Below, one piece after another: positions 18,200 to 27,272 of a DNA stretch of 64,000 bases (position 1 is the stretch's first letter; each line of letters starts with the position of its first letter). The translations under genes were made by a program, and so were the position numbers. The notes beneath the pieces were generated by a model that saw nothing but the letters and a program-made list of their open reading frames with translations, was not told the origin of the DNA and ran no database searches. This DNA comes from Selenomonas sp. AE3005 (GTDB lineage: Bacteria > Bacillota > Negativicutes > Selenomonadales > Selenomonadaceae): positions 310,001 to 374,000 of the forward strand of contig NZ_JMME01000001.1 of NCBI RefSeq assembly GCF_000686945.1, given 5' to 3'.

Positions 18200-18658
18200 A
18201 TGATGGAACTTACGGCTTTTGACAAGTCATTATTAAACTTGCTGCAGGGAAATCTGCCTGTATGCAGCCACCCCTTTGCCAAGCTGGCCGAGGAACTTGA
18301 CACAGACGAGGAAACAGTCTTAAACCGCCTGCAGGAACTAAAGCAGGAGGGCTACTTGCGGCGGATTGGCACGTTCTTTGACTCCAATAATCTGGGATAC
18401 AAGGGGACACTGGTGGCCTTAAAAGTTGACCCGTCAAAAATGCAGACTGTGGCCGAGTCCATCAACTCGTACCCTGGCGCAACGCACAATTATGAACGCG
18501 AAGGCCGTTATAACCTGTGGTTTACACTTTTGACACCTAATTTGGAAACAGAGCAGCAAATCCTGTCTGAGGTACAGTCCTTAAATGGTGTAGAGGATAT
18601 GCTTAATCTCAAAGCCAACAAGAAATACAAAATCAATGTGCAGTTTAAATTACATTAA
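18200..18658 (+). CDS. ahbA: Siroheme decarboxylase subunit AhbA (Lrp/AsnC-fold)
   Basis: AhbA with AhbB decarboxylates siroheme to didecarboxysiroheme in the alternative heme pathway. The product looks like an AsnC/Lrp protein: an N-terminal winged helix (about 5-60) and a C-terminal alpha-beta domain. It has the family motif RRIGTFFDSNNLGY and HNYEREGRYNLWFTL, where AhbA members place substrate-contacting residues. It is paired, 11 nt apart, with a clear AhbB, which decides against an ordinary transcriptional regulator. The start could be ATG 18200 or 18203. Confidence 0.8.
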   Translation: MMELTAFDKSLLNLLQGNLPVCSHPFAKLAEELDTDEETVLNRLQELKQEGYLRRIGTFFDSNNLGYKGTLVALKVDPSKMQTVAESINSYPGATHNYEREGRYNLWFTLLTPNLETEQQILSEVQSLNGVEDMLNLKANKKYKINVQFKLH

Positions 18659-18669
18659 GGGAGAGCAGT

Positions 18670-19152
18670 ATGACCGCAGAAGATATTACAGAGCTTGATA
18701 AAAATATCATTCGCGTCCTGCAGGGCGATTTCCCTCTGGTGGCTGAACCATATAAGACACTGGCCGAGCAGGCTGGTGTCAGCGAAGAAGTCTTTATGGA
18801 CCGCATTCGGGATATGCAGGCGACGAAAAAAATCCGCAAGATGGGCGCTGTCCTGCGCCATCGTGAAGTTGGTTTCAGTGCCAATGTACTGGTAGCCTGG
18901 GAAGTTCCGGCCGCGCAGCTTGATGAAATCGCCCAAAACATGGCGAAAAGCCCCTCCGTAACACATTGCTACGACCGCAATACCGCACCTGACTGGCCCT
19001 ATAACCTTTATACCATGGTTCATGGCCACAGCCGGGAAGAATGCGAGCAGGTGGTAAAGCAGCTGGGGGAGGCCAACGGCGTCAGCAAGCACGTCATGCT
19101 CTACTCCAAACACGAGTGGAAAAAGACCGCCATGAAATATTTTTGCGAATAA
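18670..19152 (+). CDS. ahbB: Siroheme decarboxylase subunit AhbB (Lrp/AsnC-fold)
   Basis: This is the second siroheme decarboxylase subunit, homologous to AhbA and to NirD/L/G/H of heme d1 synthesis. Characteristic stretches are MGAVLRHREVGFSANVLVAWEVP (about 56-78, the RH pair being family-typical) and THCYDRNTAPDWPYNLYTMVHG (about 99-120). It follows ahbA in an operon with Shine-Dalgarno GGGAG. ahbC/ahbD radical-SAM partners are not in this window, so the pathway must be completed elsewhere. A strong terminator follows. Confidence 0.82.
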   Translation: MTAEDITELDKNIIRVLQGDFPLVAEPYKTLAEQAGVSEEVFMDRIRDMQATKKIRKMGAVLRHREVGFSANVLVAWEVPAAQLDEIAQNMAKSPSVTHCYDRNTAPDWPYNLYTMVHGHSREECEQVVKQLGEANGVSKHVMLYSKHEWKKTAMKYFCE

Positions 19153-19161
19153 ATGATATAT

Positions 19162-19200
19162 AATGACCAAAGGCCCGCGTGCCTTTGGTCATTTTGCTTT
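19162..19200 (+). terminator. Terminator of ahbAB
   Basis: AATGACCAAAGGC pairs with GCCTTTGGTCATT around CCGCGT, followed by a T-rich stretch. Confidence 0.88.
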
Positions 19201-19277
19201 ATTTTACTATAAAAATGTGTTAATATGTAAACAGTGTTTTATTAAAAGTGAAATCTGTTTGTTAGTGAGGGATATTT

Positions 19278-20462
19278 ATGGTAAATGACAAAATGTATGA
19301 ACTTGGTACCAAGAAATCAACTATCCGCACCATCTTTGAATTCGGCCGCAAACGTGCAGCCGAGGTGGGCGAGGAGAATATATACGATTTCAGCTTGGGC
19401 AATCCCAATGTGCCCACGCCGGAATTTATCAAGGAAACCGCCATTGATATCCTGACCAATATGGAGCCCAGCGCTGTGCATGGCTATACCGTCGCCCCGG
19501 GTAATCCCCAGACGCGCGCAGCCCTGGCTGCAAGTGTCAACAAACGTTTCGGCACTGATTACACCGCGCAAAACTTTTTCCTGACGGCCGGTGCTGCGGC
19601 CTCTATTACCATTTGCTTTAAAGCCTTGTTTCAGCCGGAAGATGAATACATCACCTTTGCACCCTTCTTCCCGGAATACCGGGCTTTTGTCGAATCCGTA
19701 GGGGGCAAACTGGTTGTAGTACCTGCCCAGCCGCAGGACTGGCAGATTGACTTTGCCGCCTTTGAACAGCTTGTCACGCCACATACCAAAGCTGTAATCG
19801 TCAATTCGCCCAACAATCCGAGCGGCGCCGTTTACTCGGAGGCCACGATTAAAAAGCTGGCAGAAATTCTGCAGGCTAAGGAAAAGGAATACAATCATCC
19901 CATCTTTATCATTGCCGATGAACCATACCGCGAAATCGCTTTTGAAGGATACACGGTGCCGTATATCCCGAATTACTACGACAATACACTGGTCTGCTAC
20001 TCTTACAGCAAATCCTTCTCCCTGCCCGGCGAGCGTATTGGCTATATCGTAGTGCCGAATAAAGTGGCTGATTTCGGCAAGGTATATGGCTCTATTGCCG
20101 GTGCCGCCCGCGTGCTGACACATGTCAACGCCCCGTCCCTCTGGCAGCTGGTTATCGGCCGCTGTGCCGACAAGCCGTCAGATATCAGCACCTACGTAAA
20201 AAACGGCCAGCTCCTGTATCAGGGCCTTATCGACGCCGGTTTTGAATGCGTCAAACCGCAGGGGGCATTCTATCTCTTCCCCAAGTGCCTGGAAGAAGAC
20301 GACTACGCCTTCTGTGAACGCGCCAAGAAATACGACCTGCTGCTCGTTCCCGGTGCCGACTTCGGCTGCCCCGGCTACTTCCGCGCCGCATACTGCATAA
20401 AAACTGAAACCATCGAAAAATCCCTGCCCCTGTTCAAAAAACTGGCAGCAGAATACAAATAA
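19278..20462 (+). CDS. PLP-dependent class I aminotransferase (aspartate aminotransferase family)
   Basis: This cytosolic fold-type I aminotransferase has 394 residues. NSPNNPSG (176-183), the PLP-ring-contacting Asp214 in IIADEPY, the Schiff-base Lys245 in SYSKSFSLPGERIGY and a C-terminal Arg (YFRAAY) for substrate carboxylate binding are all present. Family members transfer amino groups between amino acids and 2-oxoglutarate or other keto acids; the exact substrate cannot be assigned. It is monocistronic between two intergenic regions. GC content is high at the end, then drops sharply into the polysaccharide locus. Confidence 0.88.
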   Translation: MVNDKMYELGTKKSTIRTIFEFGRKRAAEVGEENIYDFSLGNPNVPTPEFIKETAIDILTNMEPSAVHGYTVAPGNPQTRAALAASVNKRFGTDYTAQNFFLTAGAAASITICFKALFQPEDEYITFAPFFPEYRAFVESVGGKLVVVPAQPQDWQIDFAAFEQLVTPHTKAVIVNSPNNPSGAVYSEATIKKLAEILQAKEKEYNHPIFIIADEPYREIAFEGYTVPYIPNYYDNTLVCYSYSKSFSLPGERIGYIVVPNKVADFGKVYGSIAGAARVLTHVNAPSLWQLVIGRCADKPSDISTYVKNGQLLYQGLIDAGFECVKPQGAFYLFPKCLEEDDYAFCERAKKYDLLLVPGADFGCPGYFRAAYCIKTETIEKSLPLFKKLAAEYK

Positions 20463-20567
20463 CTTTATATCAGTGTTGATATTTAGTTTATAGCAGCCAA
20501 GTTTTTAGGCGAATAGTTAATTTACAAATAATGTTTTCGCTGATATTTATTATTTTATGAAAAAAAC

Positions 20568-20597
20568 TTGTTTGGCATAGAGTATATATGGTATCAT
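20568..20597 (+). promoter_or_regulatory. Candidate promoter of the Wzz-like gene
   Basis: -35 TTGTTT (20568-20573) and -10 TATCAT (20592-20597) with an 18-nt spacer lie about 63 nt upstream of ATG 20660 in an AT-rich intergenic region. Confidence 0.45.
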
Positions 20598-20659
20598 ATA
20601 TAGGTGTGTACAGGAGGTTTTCTGTTGCATAAATAAAATGAAAGCGGAGAAATGGCATA

Positions 20660-22021
20660 ATGGAAAATAGTCAGGAAGAAGCAATTGATTTAGGCAGATT
20701 GATGCAAATAATATATGACCGCCGTAAAATAGTCGGCGGCATTGTCGGAGGCTGCACAGCTTTAGCACTTATTGTGTCACTGGTCTTACCCAAAACATAT
20801 GAATCAACCACGTTAGTTCAGACACGCAGTGCCGGCAAAGACATCGGTGGTGCGGCAGCTATGGCTGCGGCTATGGGTATAAGTATAGGTGGCAGTTCGT
20901 CGGCAGGTTCCCCATTAAATTATATTGAACTGATGAAGTCCCGTGCTGTTTTAGAGCCGGTTATTGACAAGCTGGAGTGGCCTGACGAAAAGAAAAAGCC
21001 AGATGCTAAAGGTTTTGCCAAGTCTGCACTTAAAATAGAAAATACCAAGCAAACTAATTTGATAACGGTTACGGCAACAGGAAAAACGCCGGAAGAGGCG
21101 CAGATGATAAGCCAAGGTGTAGTGGATAATTTTTTGGCTATGCAGACTGATATGAATAAGCAGACGCAGAGCATATTGGTTAAGTTCCTCAATGAACGAA
21201 TTTCTGATGCTAAAAAGGATTCTGATGAAGCAGCCACTAAACTTGCCGTTTATTCCAAGGAGCATAATATTTATGCACCTGATGAACAGGCTCAGCTTTT
21301 GATGACTAAATTAGACGTTTATGATAAAGCGATTAGCGATACAATTGTTGAGCAGAAATCTGCACAGGCTGAATATGATGTAGCTACGGCTAAAATAGGT
21401 CAGCAAAGTTCAAGCGCTCGTGCATATAACATTAGTGATAATGCTGTAGTACAAAAAATTCGTTCAGCTATCGTAGAAAAACGTATAGAACTGGTAGGTT
21501 ATCAGCAACAATTTACTGATGAACATCCCAGTGTTGTAAAGGCTAAAGAAGAATTAGATAATTTAAACAGTCAACTAGTATCTGAGGTTAATGCTGCTGT
21601 TAATTCCAGTGGTGCGGCTAGTTTAAGTACTACTAATGCAACGCTTCTCAGCAATCAGGCGGTAGCTGAAGCTAAGGCTAGTGCGGCTAAAGCTAGCGAA
21701 GCTGCATTAAGGGAAAAGAAATCTGAAAAAGAAACTGAAATGGGAAATTTCCCAGAGGCTGCGATGAATTTTATGCAGCTGAAAAGTGATGCTAAGCTGA
21801 AAGAAGAAGTGTATCTCAATCTGGTTAAGGAATGTGAAAAGGATAAGATTCAGGAAGCCATGGAGTCCATGGACATTCAGGTTATTGATCCGGCTAATCT
21901 TCCTGATGAAGACAGACCGTCAGGCCCACGAAAAAAACTGATAACTGCTATCGGTTTTGTTATCGGGTGCCTAATTAGTTTTGGATATGGATTGATTTGT
22001 TACAAACGCGAAGAAGCATAA
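20660..22021 (+). CDS. Wzz/GumC-like polysaccharide chain-length regulator
   Basis: The protein (453 residues) has the polysaccharide co-polymerase plan. A first membrane helix lies around residues 27-48 (IVGGIVGGCTALALIVSLVLP), a long periplasmic coiled-coil domain rich in Ala/Lys/Glu follows, and a last helix lies around 428-447 preceded by a Pro-rich PDEDRPSGPRKK segment. Such proteins set chain length together with Wzy. There is no fused or adjacent tyrosine kinase. It stands alone between a promoter and a strong terminator, separated from the rest of the locus by the recombinase. Its Shine-Dalgarno is GCGGAG. Confidence 0.85.
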   Translation: MENSQEEAIDLGRLMQIIYDRRKIVGGIVGGCTALALIVSLVLPKTYESTTLVQTRSAGKDIGGAAAMAAAMGISIGGSSSAGSPLNYIELMKSRAVLEPVIDKLEWPDEKKKPDAKGFAKSALKIENTKQTNLITVTATGKTPEEAQMISQGVVDNFLAMQTDMNKQTQSILVKFLNERISDAKKDSDEAATKLAVYSKEHNIYAPDEQAQLLMTKLDVYDKAISDTIVEQKSAQAEYDVATAKIGQQSSSARAYNISDNAVVQKIRSAIVEKRIELVGYQQQFTDEHPSVVKAKEELDNLNSQLVSEVNAAVNSSGAASLSTTNATLLSNQAVAEAKASAAKASEAALREKKSEKETEMGNFPEAAMNFMQLKSDAKLKEEVYLNLVKECEKDKIQEAMESMDIQVIDPANLPDEDRPSGPRKKLITAIGFVIGCLISFGYGLICYKREEA

Positions 22022-22027
22022 AATAAT

Positions 22028-22080
22028 AAACGGGGCTGTGCATAGGTGAGAAATCACTTTATGCACAGCCCCGTTTGATT
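22028..22080 (+). terminator. Strong terminator after the Wzz-like gene
   Basis: AAACGGGGCTGTGCAT (22028-22043) pairs perfectly with its complement at 22061-22076, with a smaller inner hairpin, followed by a T-rich tail. Confidence 0.9.
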
Positions 22081-22134
22081 TTCCGCTTTATGAATTATGT
22101 ATATAGGTGGGGACTAAAATCTATATATTCATAG

Positions 22135-22740
<606 letters not shown>

Positions 22741-22741
22741 C

Positions 22742-22783
22742 AAAAAGGGCATCCTTGCTAACCAAGCAAGGATGTCCTTTTTG
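22742..22783 (+). terminator. Terminator of the recombinase gene
   Basis: AAAAAGGGCATCCTTGC (22742-22758) pairs with GCAAGGATGTCCTTTTT (22766-22782), ending in five T. Confidence 0.9.
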
Positions 22784-22794
22784 TCTATGTCATG

Positions 22795-22818
22795 TGTCAT
22801 AAAGTATACTTTTTGATA
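22795..22818. repeat. 24-nt near-palindrome, copy 1
   Basis: The half-site TGTCATAAAGTA is followed by its imperfect complement; the copy differs from copy 2 (22951-22974) at two of 24 positions. It lies 11 nt after the recombinase terminator. It could be a recombinase crossover site or an operator of the ribbon-helix-helix protein downstream. Confidence 0.8.
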
Positions 22819-22900
22819 CTCCTAAAAATTGCATTGCAAACAATCAATTTTCTCCTCTGAGTCTCAAAAAGTCCTTTCCGAGAAGAAAATCGCAAAAAAA

Positions 22901-22930
22901 TTAGACATAAGCTGCGCTCTTTGCTATAAT
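22901..22930 (+). promoter_or_regulatory. Promoter of the main polysaccharide operon
   Basis: -35 TTAGAC (22901-22906) and -10 TATAAT (22925-22930) are separated by 18 nt. The promoter lies between the two 24-nt palindromes, and the second palindrome would fall just downstream of the expected start of transcription (about 22937). Confidence 0.65.
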
Positions 22931-22950
22931 GAGTTTTGTGATATTCACGG

Positions 22951-22974
22951 TGTCAAAAAGTATACTTTTTGACA
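22951..22974. repeat. 24-nt perfect palindrome, copy 2
   Basis: The half-site TGTCAAAAAGTA followed by its exact reverse complement makes a perfect palindrome with central TA. It is 32 nt upstream of the RHH gene and repeats copy 1 at 22795-22818, 156 nt apart start to start. Confidence 0.9.
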
Positions 22975-23006
22975 AAAGTTACATTGCAAGATAAAGGAGA
23001 AATAGT

Positions 23007-23180
23007 ATGTTCCAAGTGCGCCAAACAGAAGAAATGATAAACAAAACTTTCCGGCTCCCTCGAAATCTGCTAGAAGAACTGACTAAGGTAGCTGAATCTG
23101 AACAGGTATCAGTAAATAATCTTGTGCGTCAATGTTGTGAATACGCATTGAGCAATATGAAAAGTACCTTACAAAAATAA
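23007..23180 (+). CDS. Small ribbon-helix-helix (Arc/MetJ-type) DNA-binding protein
   Basis: This 57-residue gene begins at ATG 23007 after AAAGGAG. The product MFQVRQTEEMINKTFRLPRN continues into a helix-turn-helix-like stretch LLEELTKVAESEQVSVNNLV. The pattern of a short beta-strand (NKTFRLP) then two helices with a turn at SVNN is the Arc-type RHH fold. It is the first gene after the palindrome-bracketed promoter and ends 12 nt before the initiating glycosyltransferase, so it is probably co-transcribed and may autoregulate the operon through the palindromes. The fold call is by eye. Confidence 0.75.
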   Translation: MFQVRQTEEMINKTFRLPRNLLEELTKVAESEQVSVNNLVRQCCEYALSNMKSTLQK

Positions 23181-23192
23181 GAAGGGAATTGC

Positions 23193-24614
23193 GTGACATT
23201 GACTTTGGAATCGACGAACAATTCTATAAGCCAAAAGGCTAGACGATATTTTACACCGTTACTATTTATGGCAGGGGACTATATGGCTATCTTAGCCACA
23301 GGCAGTTTGGTCATAAAACTTTACGGTCTGTCATTAAACAGCAGCTACATTTATCTATGGCTGCCGCTGACGTTTATCATCTTCCTGGCTCAAAACAGGG
23401 CTTATACGGCAATGCAGCCCTTTATCTACACTGTACGTAGTATTTTCTACGCCGTGACATATGGGCTACTGGCTTGCGTAGTGGCTATTTACTTCTTCAC
23501 AGACTGGCAGGCGGCAAGGTCGTTTTTTGTCGTGTTCTGGCTAGTGGCGCTCATATTGTTATGGCTGGAGCGCTTTGCAATTAGCTTGTGGCTGAAACGT
23601 GCGCATCACCTTTACGAAGAAATAATTCTTGTGGGGGCCGGGAGAACAGCGGAAAGGACACTACACTTCTTTCAGGATGATTTGGGGTACCGTTACCATG
23701 TGACTGGCATGATAGATGACAACCCAATTTCTGCAAAACTGGTAAACAAATATCCAATCTTCGGTAAAGTCTGCGAAGCAGAACAGATTATTAAGGCATA
23801 TAAGTGTCAGACTGTGATTATAACCGCGCCAGGGATGGAGAAGGAAAAAATACAGAAACTAATTGTAAGTGTACAGCCTCTTGTACGAAATTTGGCATAT
23901 GTACCTGACTTAATTGGGACACCAATGATAGGTGTAAAAGCACAGGTGCTTTTTACAGAAGAAATACTAATGCTCCATATGCATAATAATCTTGCTGTAA
24001 GACGTAATAAAATCTATAAACGTGTCTTTGATTTGATTTGCTCTATAGCCGGTGGCCTTTTAATATTGCCTATACTTTTGTTGGTGACTATATTAGTAGC
24101 TATAGACAATCATGGAAACGTGATTTTTGCCCACCGACGCGTTGGTAAAAATGGTAAAGAATTCCCCTGTTATAAGTTTCAAAGTATGATTCCAAACGCG
24201 CAAGAGAAATTGGAAGAATACCTTAAGACAAACCCTGAAGCTAGAAAAGAGTGGGAAGAAAGTTTTAAGCTGACTAATGACCCCAGAGTGACAAGATTAG
24301 GGGCATTCCTCCGAAAAACGAGTCTTGATGAATTGCCACAGTTATGGAATGTAATCAAAGGTGATATGAGCCTTGTCGGCCCACGGCCAATAGTGAAAAA
24401 AGAAATCGAACGCTATGGCCCGTATTTTAGAGAATACTCTATGGTATTGCCAGGTATAACAGGCATGTGGCAAGCAAGTGGCCGCAGCGATACAACCTAT
24501 GAAGAACGCGTGGCTATGGATACATGGTATGTAAGAAATTGGTCAGTATGGTTGGATATTATGTATTTGGCAAAGACTTTTCAAGTAGTGTTTTTGGGGA
24601 AAGGCGCATATTGA
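23193..24614 (+). CDS. Undecaprenyl-phosphate sugar-1-phosphate transferase (WbaP/WcaJ-like)
   Basis: This is the initiating enzyme of the glycan, transferring a sugar-1-phosphate from a UDP-sugar to undecaprenyl phosphate at the inner membrane. It has 473 residues. Several N-terminal membrane helices (about 20-130) are followed by a cytoplasmic Rossmann-like CoA_binding_3 domain (VGAGRTAERTLHFF, about 147-160). The C-terminal sugar transferase domain (about 277-473) has the reentrant helix KRVFDLICSIAGG and the catalytic KTSLDELPQLWNVIKGDMSLVGPRP region. It starts at GTG 23193 after AAGGGAA. It opens the chain of glycan genes after the RHH gene. Confidence 0.9.
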   Translation: MTLTLESTNNSISQKARRYFTPLLFMAGDYMAILATGSLVIKLYGLSLNSSYIYLWLPLTFIIFLAQNRAYTAMQPFIYTVRSIFYAVTYGLLACVVAIYFFTDWQAARSFFVVFWLVALILLWLERFAISLWLKRAHHLYEEIILVGAGRTAERTLHFFQDDLGYRYHVTGMIDDNPISAKLVNKYPIFGKVCEAEQIIKAYKCQTVIITAPGMEKEKIQKLIVSVQPLVRNLAYVPDLIGTPMIGVKAQVLFTEEILMLHMHNNLAVRRNKIYKRVFDLICSIAGGLLILPILLLVTILVAIDNHGNVIFAHRRVGKNGKEFPCYKFQSMIPNAQEKLEEYLKTNPEARKEWEESFKLTNDPRVTRLGAFLRKTSLDELPQLWNVIKGDMSLVGPRPIVKKEIERYGPYFREYSMVLPGITGMWQASGRSDTTYEERVAMDTWYVRNWSVWLDIMYLAKTFQVVFLGKGAY

Positions 24615-24621
24615 AAAAAGG

Positions 24622-25767
24622 ATGAGAATAGAAGACTTTATGGATAAGCAAAAGCCTATACGTGTGTTACAAATTATTGGTATTGTTTGTGGTGGTGGTG
24701 TAGAAGCGGTTATCATGAACTATTATCGAAATATAGATAGAACAAAAGTACAATTTGATTTTGTTATTGATGGCTATGAAAGATCTCTCCTGGATAAGGA
24801 AATAGAAAGTTTAGGTGGACGTGTATATCATGTAGAACCTTATAAGAAGAATATTTTACGATATATGAGTCAGATTTATCATATTGTAAAGGGAGGTCAA
24901 TATAGTATAGTACATTCTAATATGAATACACTATCTATATTTTCACTATTTCCTGCATGGCTGGCTGGAGCAAGATTACGAATCCTGCATAATCATTCTA
25001 CGGCGGTACAAATTGAAGGGATGCGTACACTGATGAAATATATTTTGCGACCCTTTGCGCCATTGTTTGCAAATCATTATGTGGCATGTTCCGAAATAGC
25101 TGGAAAATGGATGTACGGAGAGAGGGCTATGACTTCGGGAAAAGTCGTGGTTTTCAAAAATGCGATAGACGTAGAAAAATACTCTTTTGACATACAAAAG
25201 CGTTCAAAATTACGTGAAAGTATTGGACTGACATCAGAGCAAAAGGTAATTGGACATGTAGGCAGATTCGTTTTTCAAAAAAATCACTCATTTCTATTGG
25301 ATGTCTTTGCAGAAATAGCTAGGCATGATGACAAAGCGGTTTTGATTTTGATAGGAGATGGGGAATTATGCTGTGAAATGAAATCTAAAGCTGGCAGACT
25401 GGGGATTTTAGATAAAGTTAAATTTTTAGGCTTGAGAGCAAACGTGGCGGATTTATATAATGTTATGGATGTTTTTGTACTGCCTTCCTGGTATGAGGGA
25501 TTGCCGGTAGTTTCAGTGGAGGCTCAAGCAAACGGATTGCCGTGTGTTATTTCTGATAAAGTTTCCATAGAATGTTGTCTGACAACTTCTGTGCGTTTTA
25601 TGTCATTGGAGGCGGGGGTAAAATGCTGGTCAGAGGCTATAGTTGATATGTCATGTGAGCGTAATAATCGGTCAGTTGAGCAATTACGTGAAAATTGCTT
25701 TGATATCAGCAGTGAAGGAAGAAAATTATTAGATTGGTATAGGGGTATAAAAGAATCATTAGGATGA
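24622..25767 (+). CDS. Glycosyltransferase family 4 (GT-B)
   Basis: This 381-residue GT-B enzyme resembles EpsF-type transferases. The N-terminal acceptor domain has a glycine-rich loop (GIVCGGGVEAVIMNYYRNI). The donor domain has GHVGRFVFQKNHSFLLDVFAEI and the nucleotide-sugar signature SWYEGLPVVSVEAQANGLP with a catalytic Glu. It probably adds a sugar after the initiating residue; donor is unknown. AT-rich composition begins here. The start is either ATG 24622 or ATG 24640 (MDKQKPIRVLQIIG); neither has a clean ribosome site. Confidence 0.85.
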   Translation: MRIEDFMDKQKPIRVLQIIGIVCGGGVEAVIMNYYRNIDRTKVQFDFVIDGYERSLLDKEIESLGGRVYHVEPYKKNILRYMSQIYHIVKGGQYSIVHSNMNTLSIFSLFPAWLAGARLRILHNHSTAVQIEGMRTLMKYILRPFAPLFANHYVACSEIAGKWMYGERAMTSGKVVVFKNAIDVEKYSFDIQKRSKLRESIGLTSEQKVIGHVGRFVFQKNHSFLLDVFAEIARHDDKAVLILIGDGELCCEMKSKAGRLGILDKVKFLGLRANVADLYNVMDVFVLPSWYEGLPVVSVEAQANGLPCVISDKVSIECCLTTSVRFMSLEAGVKCWSEAIVDMSCERNNRSVEQLRENCFDISSEGRKLLDWYRGIKESLG

Positions 25768-25970
25768 GGGGAAGAATATCCATGACTATTGAAATATTAA
25801 TCGAAAAATCAATTGTGTTTGAGTGCATGGAGATGTGTATATAATGGACTAATTTAAATAATAATAGAGAATTTCTATGGAGTTTTATGCGGATGCTTTA
25901 GAGGGCGGTAAAGATGCTTAGATGATACATAAATTAAAGACGTTAATTTGACTTATAAAGGCTGTATAAT
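25768..25970. other. AT-rich gap with possible decayed sequence
   Basis: Only short broken frames are visible in these 203 nt. It separates a glycosyltransferase from the polymerase and may mark a recombination junction. Confidence 0.3.
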
Positions 25971-27272
25971 ATGATAAAAAATAATATATCAAGAAATTGG
26001 TTTTTTTGGTGGGGATTATTTTTTCCTATGCCAGCATTGGCTTTTGGCTTAGGAGATTATAAAGTAGGTGCTGCGAATTTTATATTACTATGTATTGTTT
26101 TAAAGAAAATAGTGGAGAAAATTCGTTCGAAAAAACTGATAAATCGAATATATACGTTACACTTTGCTTTTGCTATAAGTATTGTATTTACAATGTGTGT
26201 TACTGTTCTTACGATGAAGAATGATTGGATGGTAAAGGCATTTGGATTTGAAATTAAAATGATATTCTTCTTGTTTTGTTTTATTTTTTTGTTTAATAAT
26301 GAAGAACTAAAGAAGAATAAAATGTTTTTTTTTGAGGGGTTATTTTACGCAAGTGTGATAAATTTAATTTGGGGATGGGCCCAAATGTATTTTGGATATA
26401 TTCAAGGGATAAATATTAATAAAGTGGTTTTTGGGGAACTTTTAGGAATAGATGCGGGAATCAATTGGGATCAAAGTGTAGCTCATAACATTGTTTATAG
26501 AATTTCTGGATTGTCATGGGAAACAGCTAGTTTCGCAATAATTGAGATAATAGGGTTAATTTTAACTAAAAATTATTATTTACGTGTAATTATAATTTTA
26601 ACGCTACTTGCATCTACATCAAAAACAGCAATTATACTAATGGCCGTTCTATTTGTTTACTGGCTATATCAAAAACTTAAATTTATTTTTTATAAAGAAT
26701 ATATATTTTTAAGGAAAAAAGAGATATTTAAAATTACAGTGATGTTGGCACTTATAATAGGAGTTGTAAGTTGCTTTAGTGATTTTGCATTTGATTACTT
26801 TCAAAGGGCGATAGATTTAGGATTACTTGTAATTGAATCATTAACAACAAATACGAATGCTTCAGCTAATGTACATAAAATGTATTATGAAAAAGTAGTA
26901 TACATTTTAGATAATTCAAGTATATATAATTGCCTGTTTGGTTATGGTATGTTCACTGCAGGTTTTCCTTATACGCAAAATAATTTGATTGCGTTTAATG
27001 GCGTATGGAGCCCAGAAACAGATGTGATAACAATACTTATAGGCAATGGAGTTATTGGTTTTATAATATACTATTTAATTTTAGCTAAAGGTTTTTTAAA
27101 AGCGGAAGATTATATTGACAAGAAATTTATATTAGTTCAAATAATTGGCGGTATAACCTATTTGTATTGTCAGGGATGGATGATTCCATTATTTATGATT
27201 ACTTTATCTAATCTTGGAAATAATGATAAAAATCCATTGAAGATAACGAATAATTGCAGGGGGGGCATATAG
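25971..27272 (+). CDS. Wzy-like O-antigen/exopolysaccharide polymerase
   Basis: The 433-residue protein is hydrophobic throughout, with about 10-12 predicted membrane spans. It has a large periplasmic loop (about 275-350: SLTTNTNASANVHKMYYEKV) before GYGMFTAG and SPETDVITILIGNGVIGFIIYY, the layout of Wzy/O-antigen ligase proteins. These polymerise flipped repeat units at the outer face of the inner membrane. Sequence-specific motifs are weak, as is usual for the family. GC content is very low (around 30 percent by eye), unlike the flanking chromosome, suggesting transfer. Confidence 0.75.
   Translation: MIKNNISRNWFFWWGLFFPMPALAFGLGDYKVGAANFILLCIVLKKIVEKIRSKKLINRIYTLHFAFAISIVFTMCVTVLTMKNDWMVKAFGFEIKMIFFLFCFIFLFNNEELKKNKMFFFEGLFYASVINLIWGWAQMYFGYIQGININKVVFGELLGIDAGINWDQSVAHNIVYRISGLSWETASFAIIEIIGLILTKNYYLRVIIILTLLASTSKTAIILMAVLFVYWLYQKLKFIFYKEYIFLRKKEIFKITVMLALIIGVVSCFSDFAFDYFQRAIDLGLLVIESLTTNTNASANVHKMYYEKVVYILDNSSIYNCLFGYGMFTAGFPYTQNNLIAFNGVWSPETDVITILIGNGVIGFIIYYLILAKGFLKAEDYIDKKFILVQIIGGITYLYCQGWMIPLFMITLSNLGNNDKNPLKITNNCRGGI

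Noticed and set aside
18200-19152. Two Lrp/AsnC transcriptional regulators
   Set aside because: The pair has the RRIGTFFDSNNLGY and THCYDRNTAPDWPYNLY type motifs of siroheme decarboxylase, and such tandem pairs are the rule for ahbA/ahbB.
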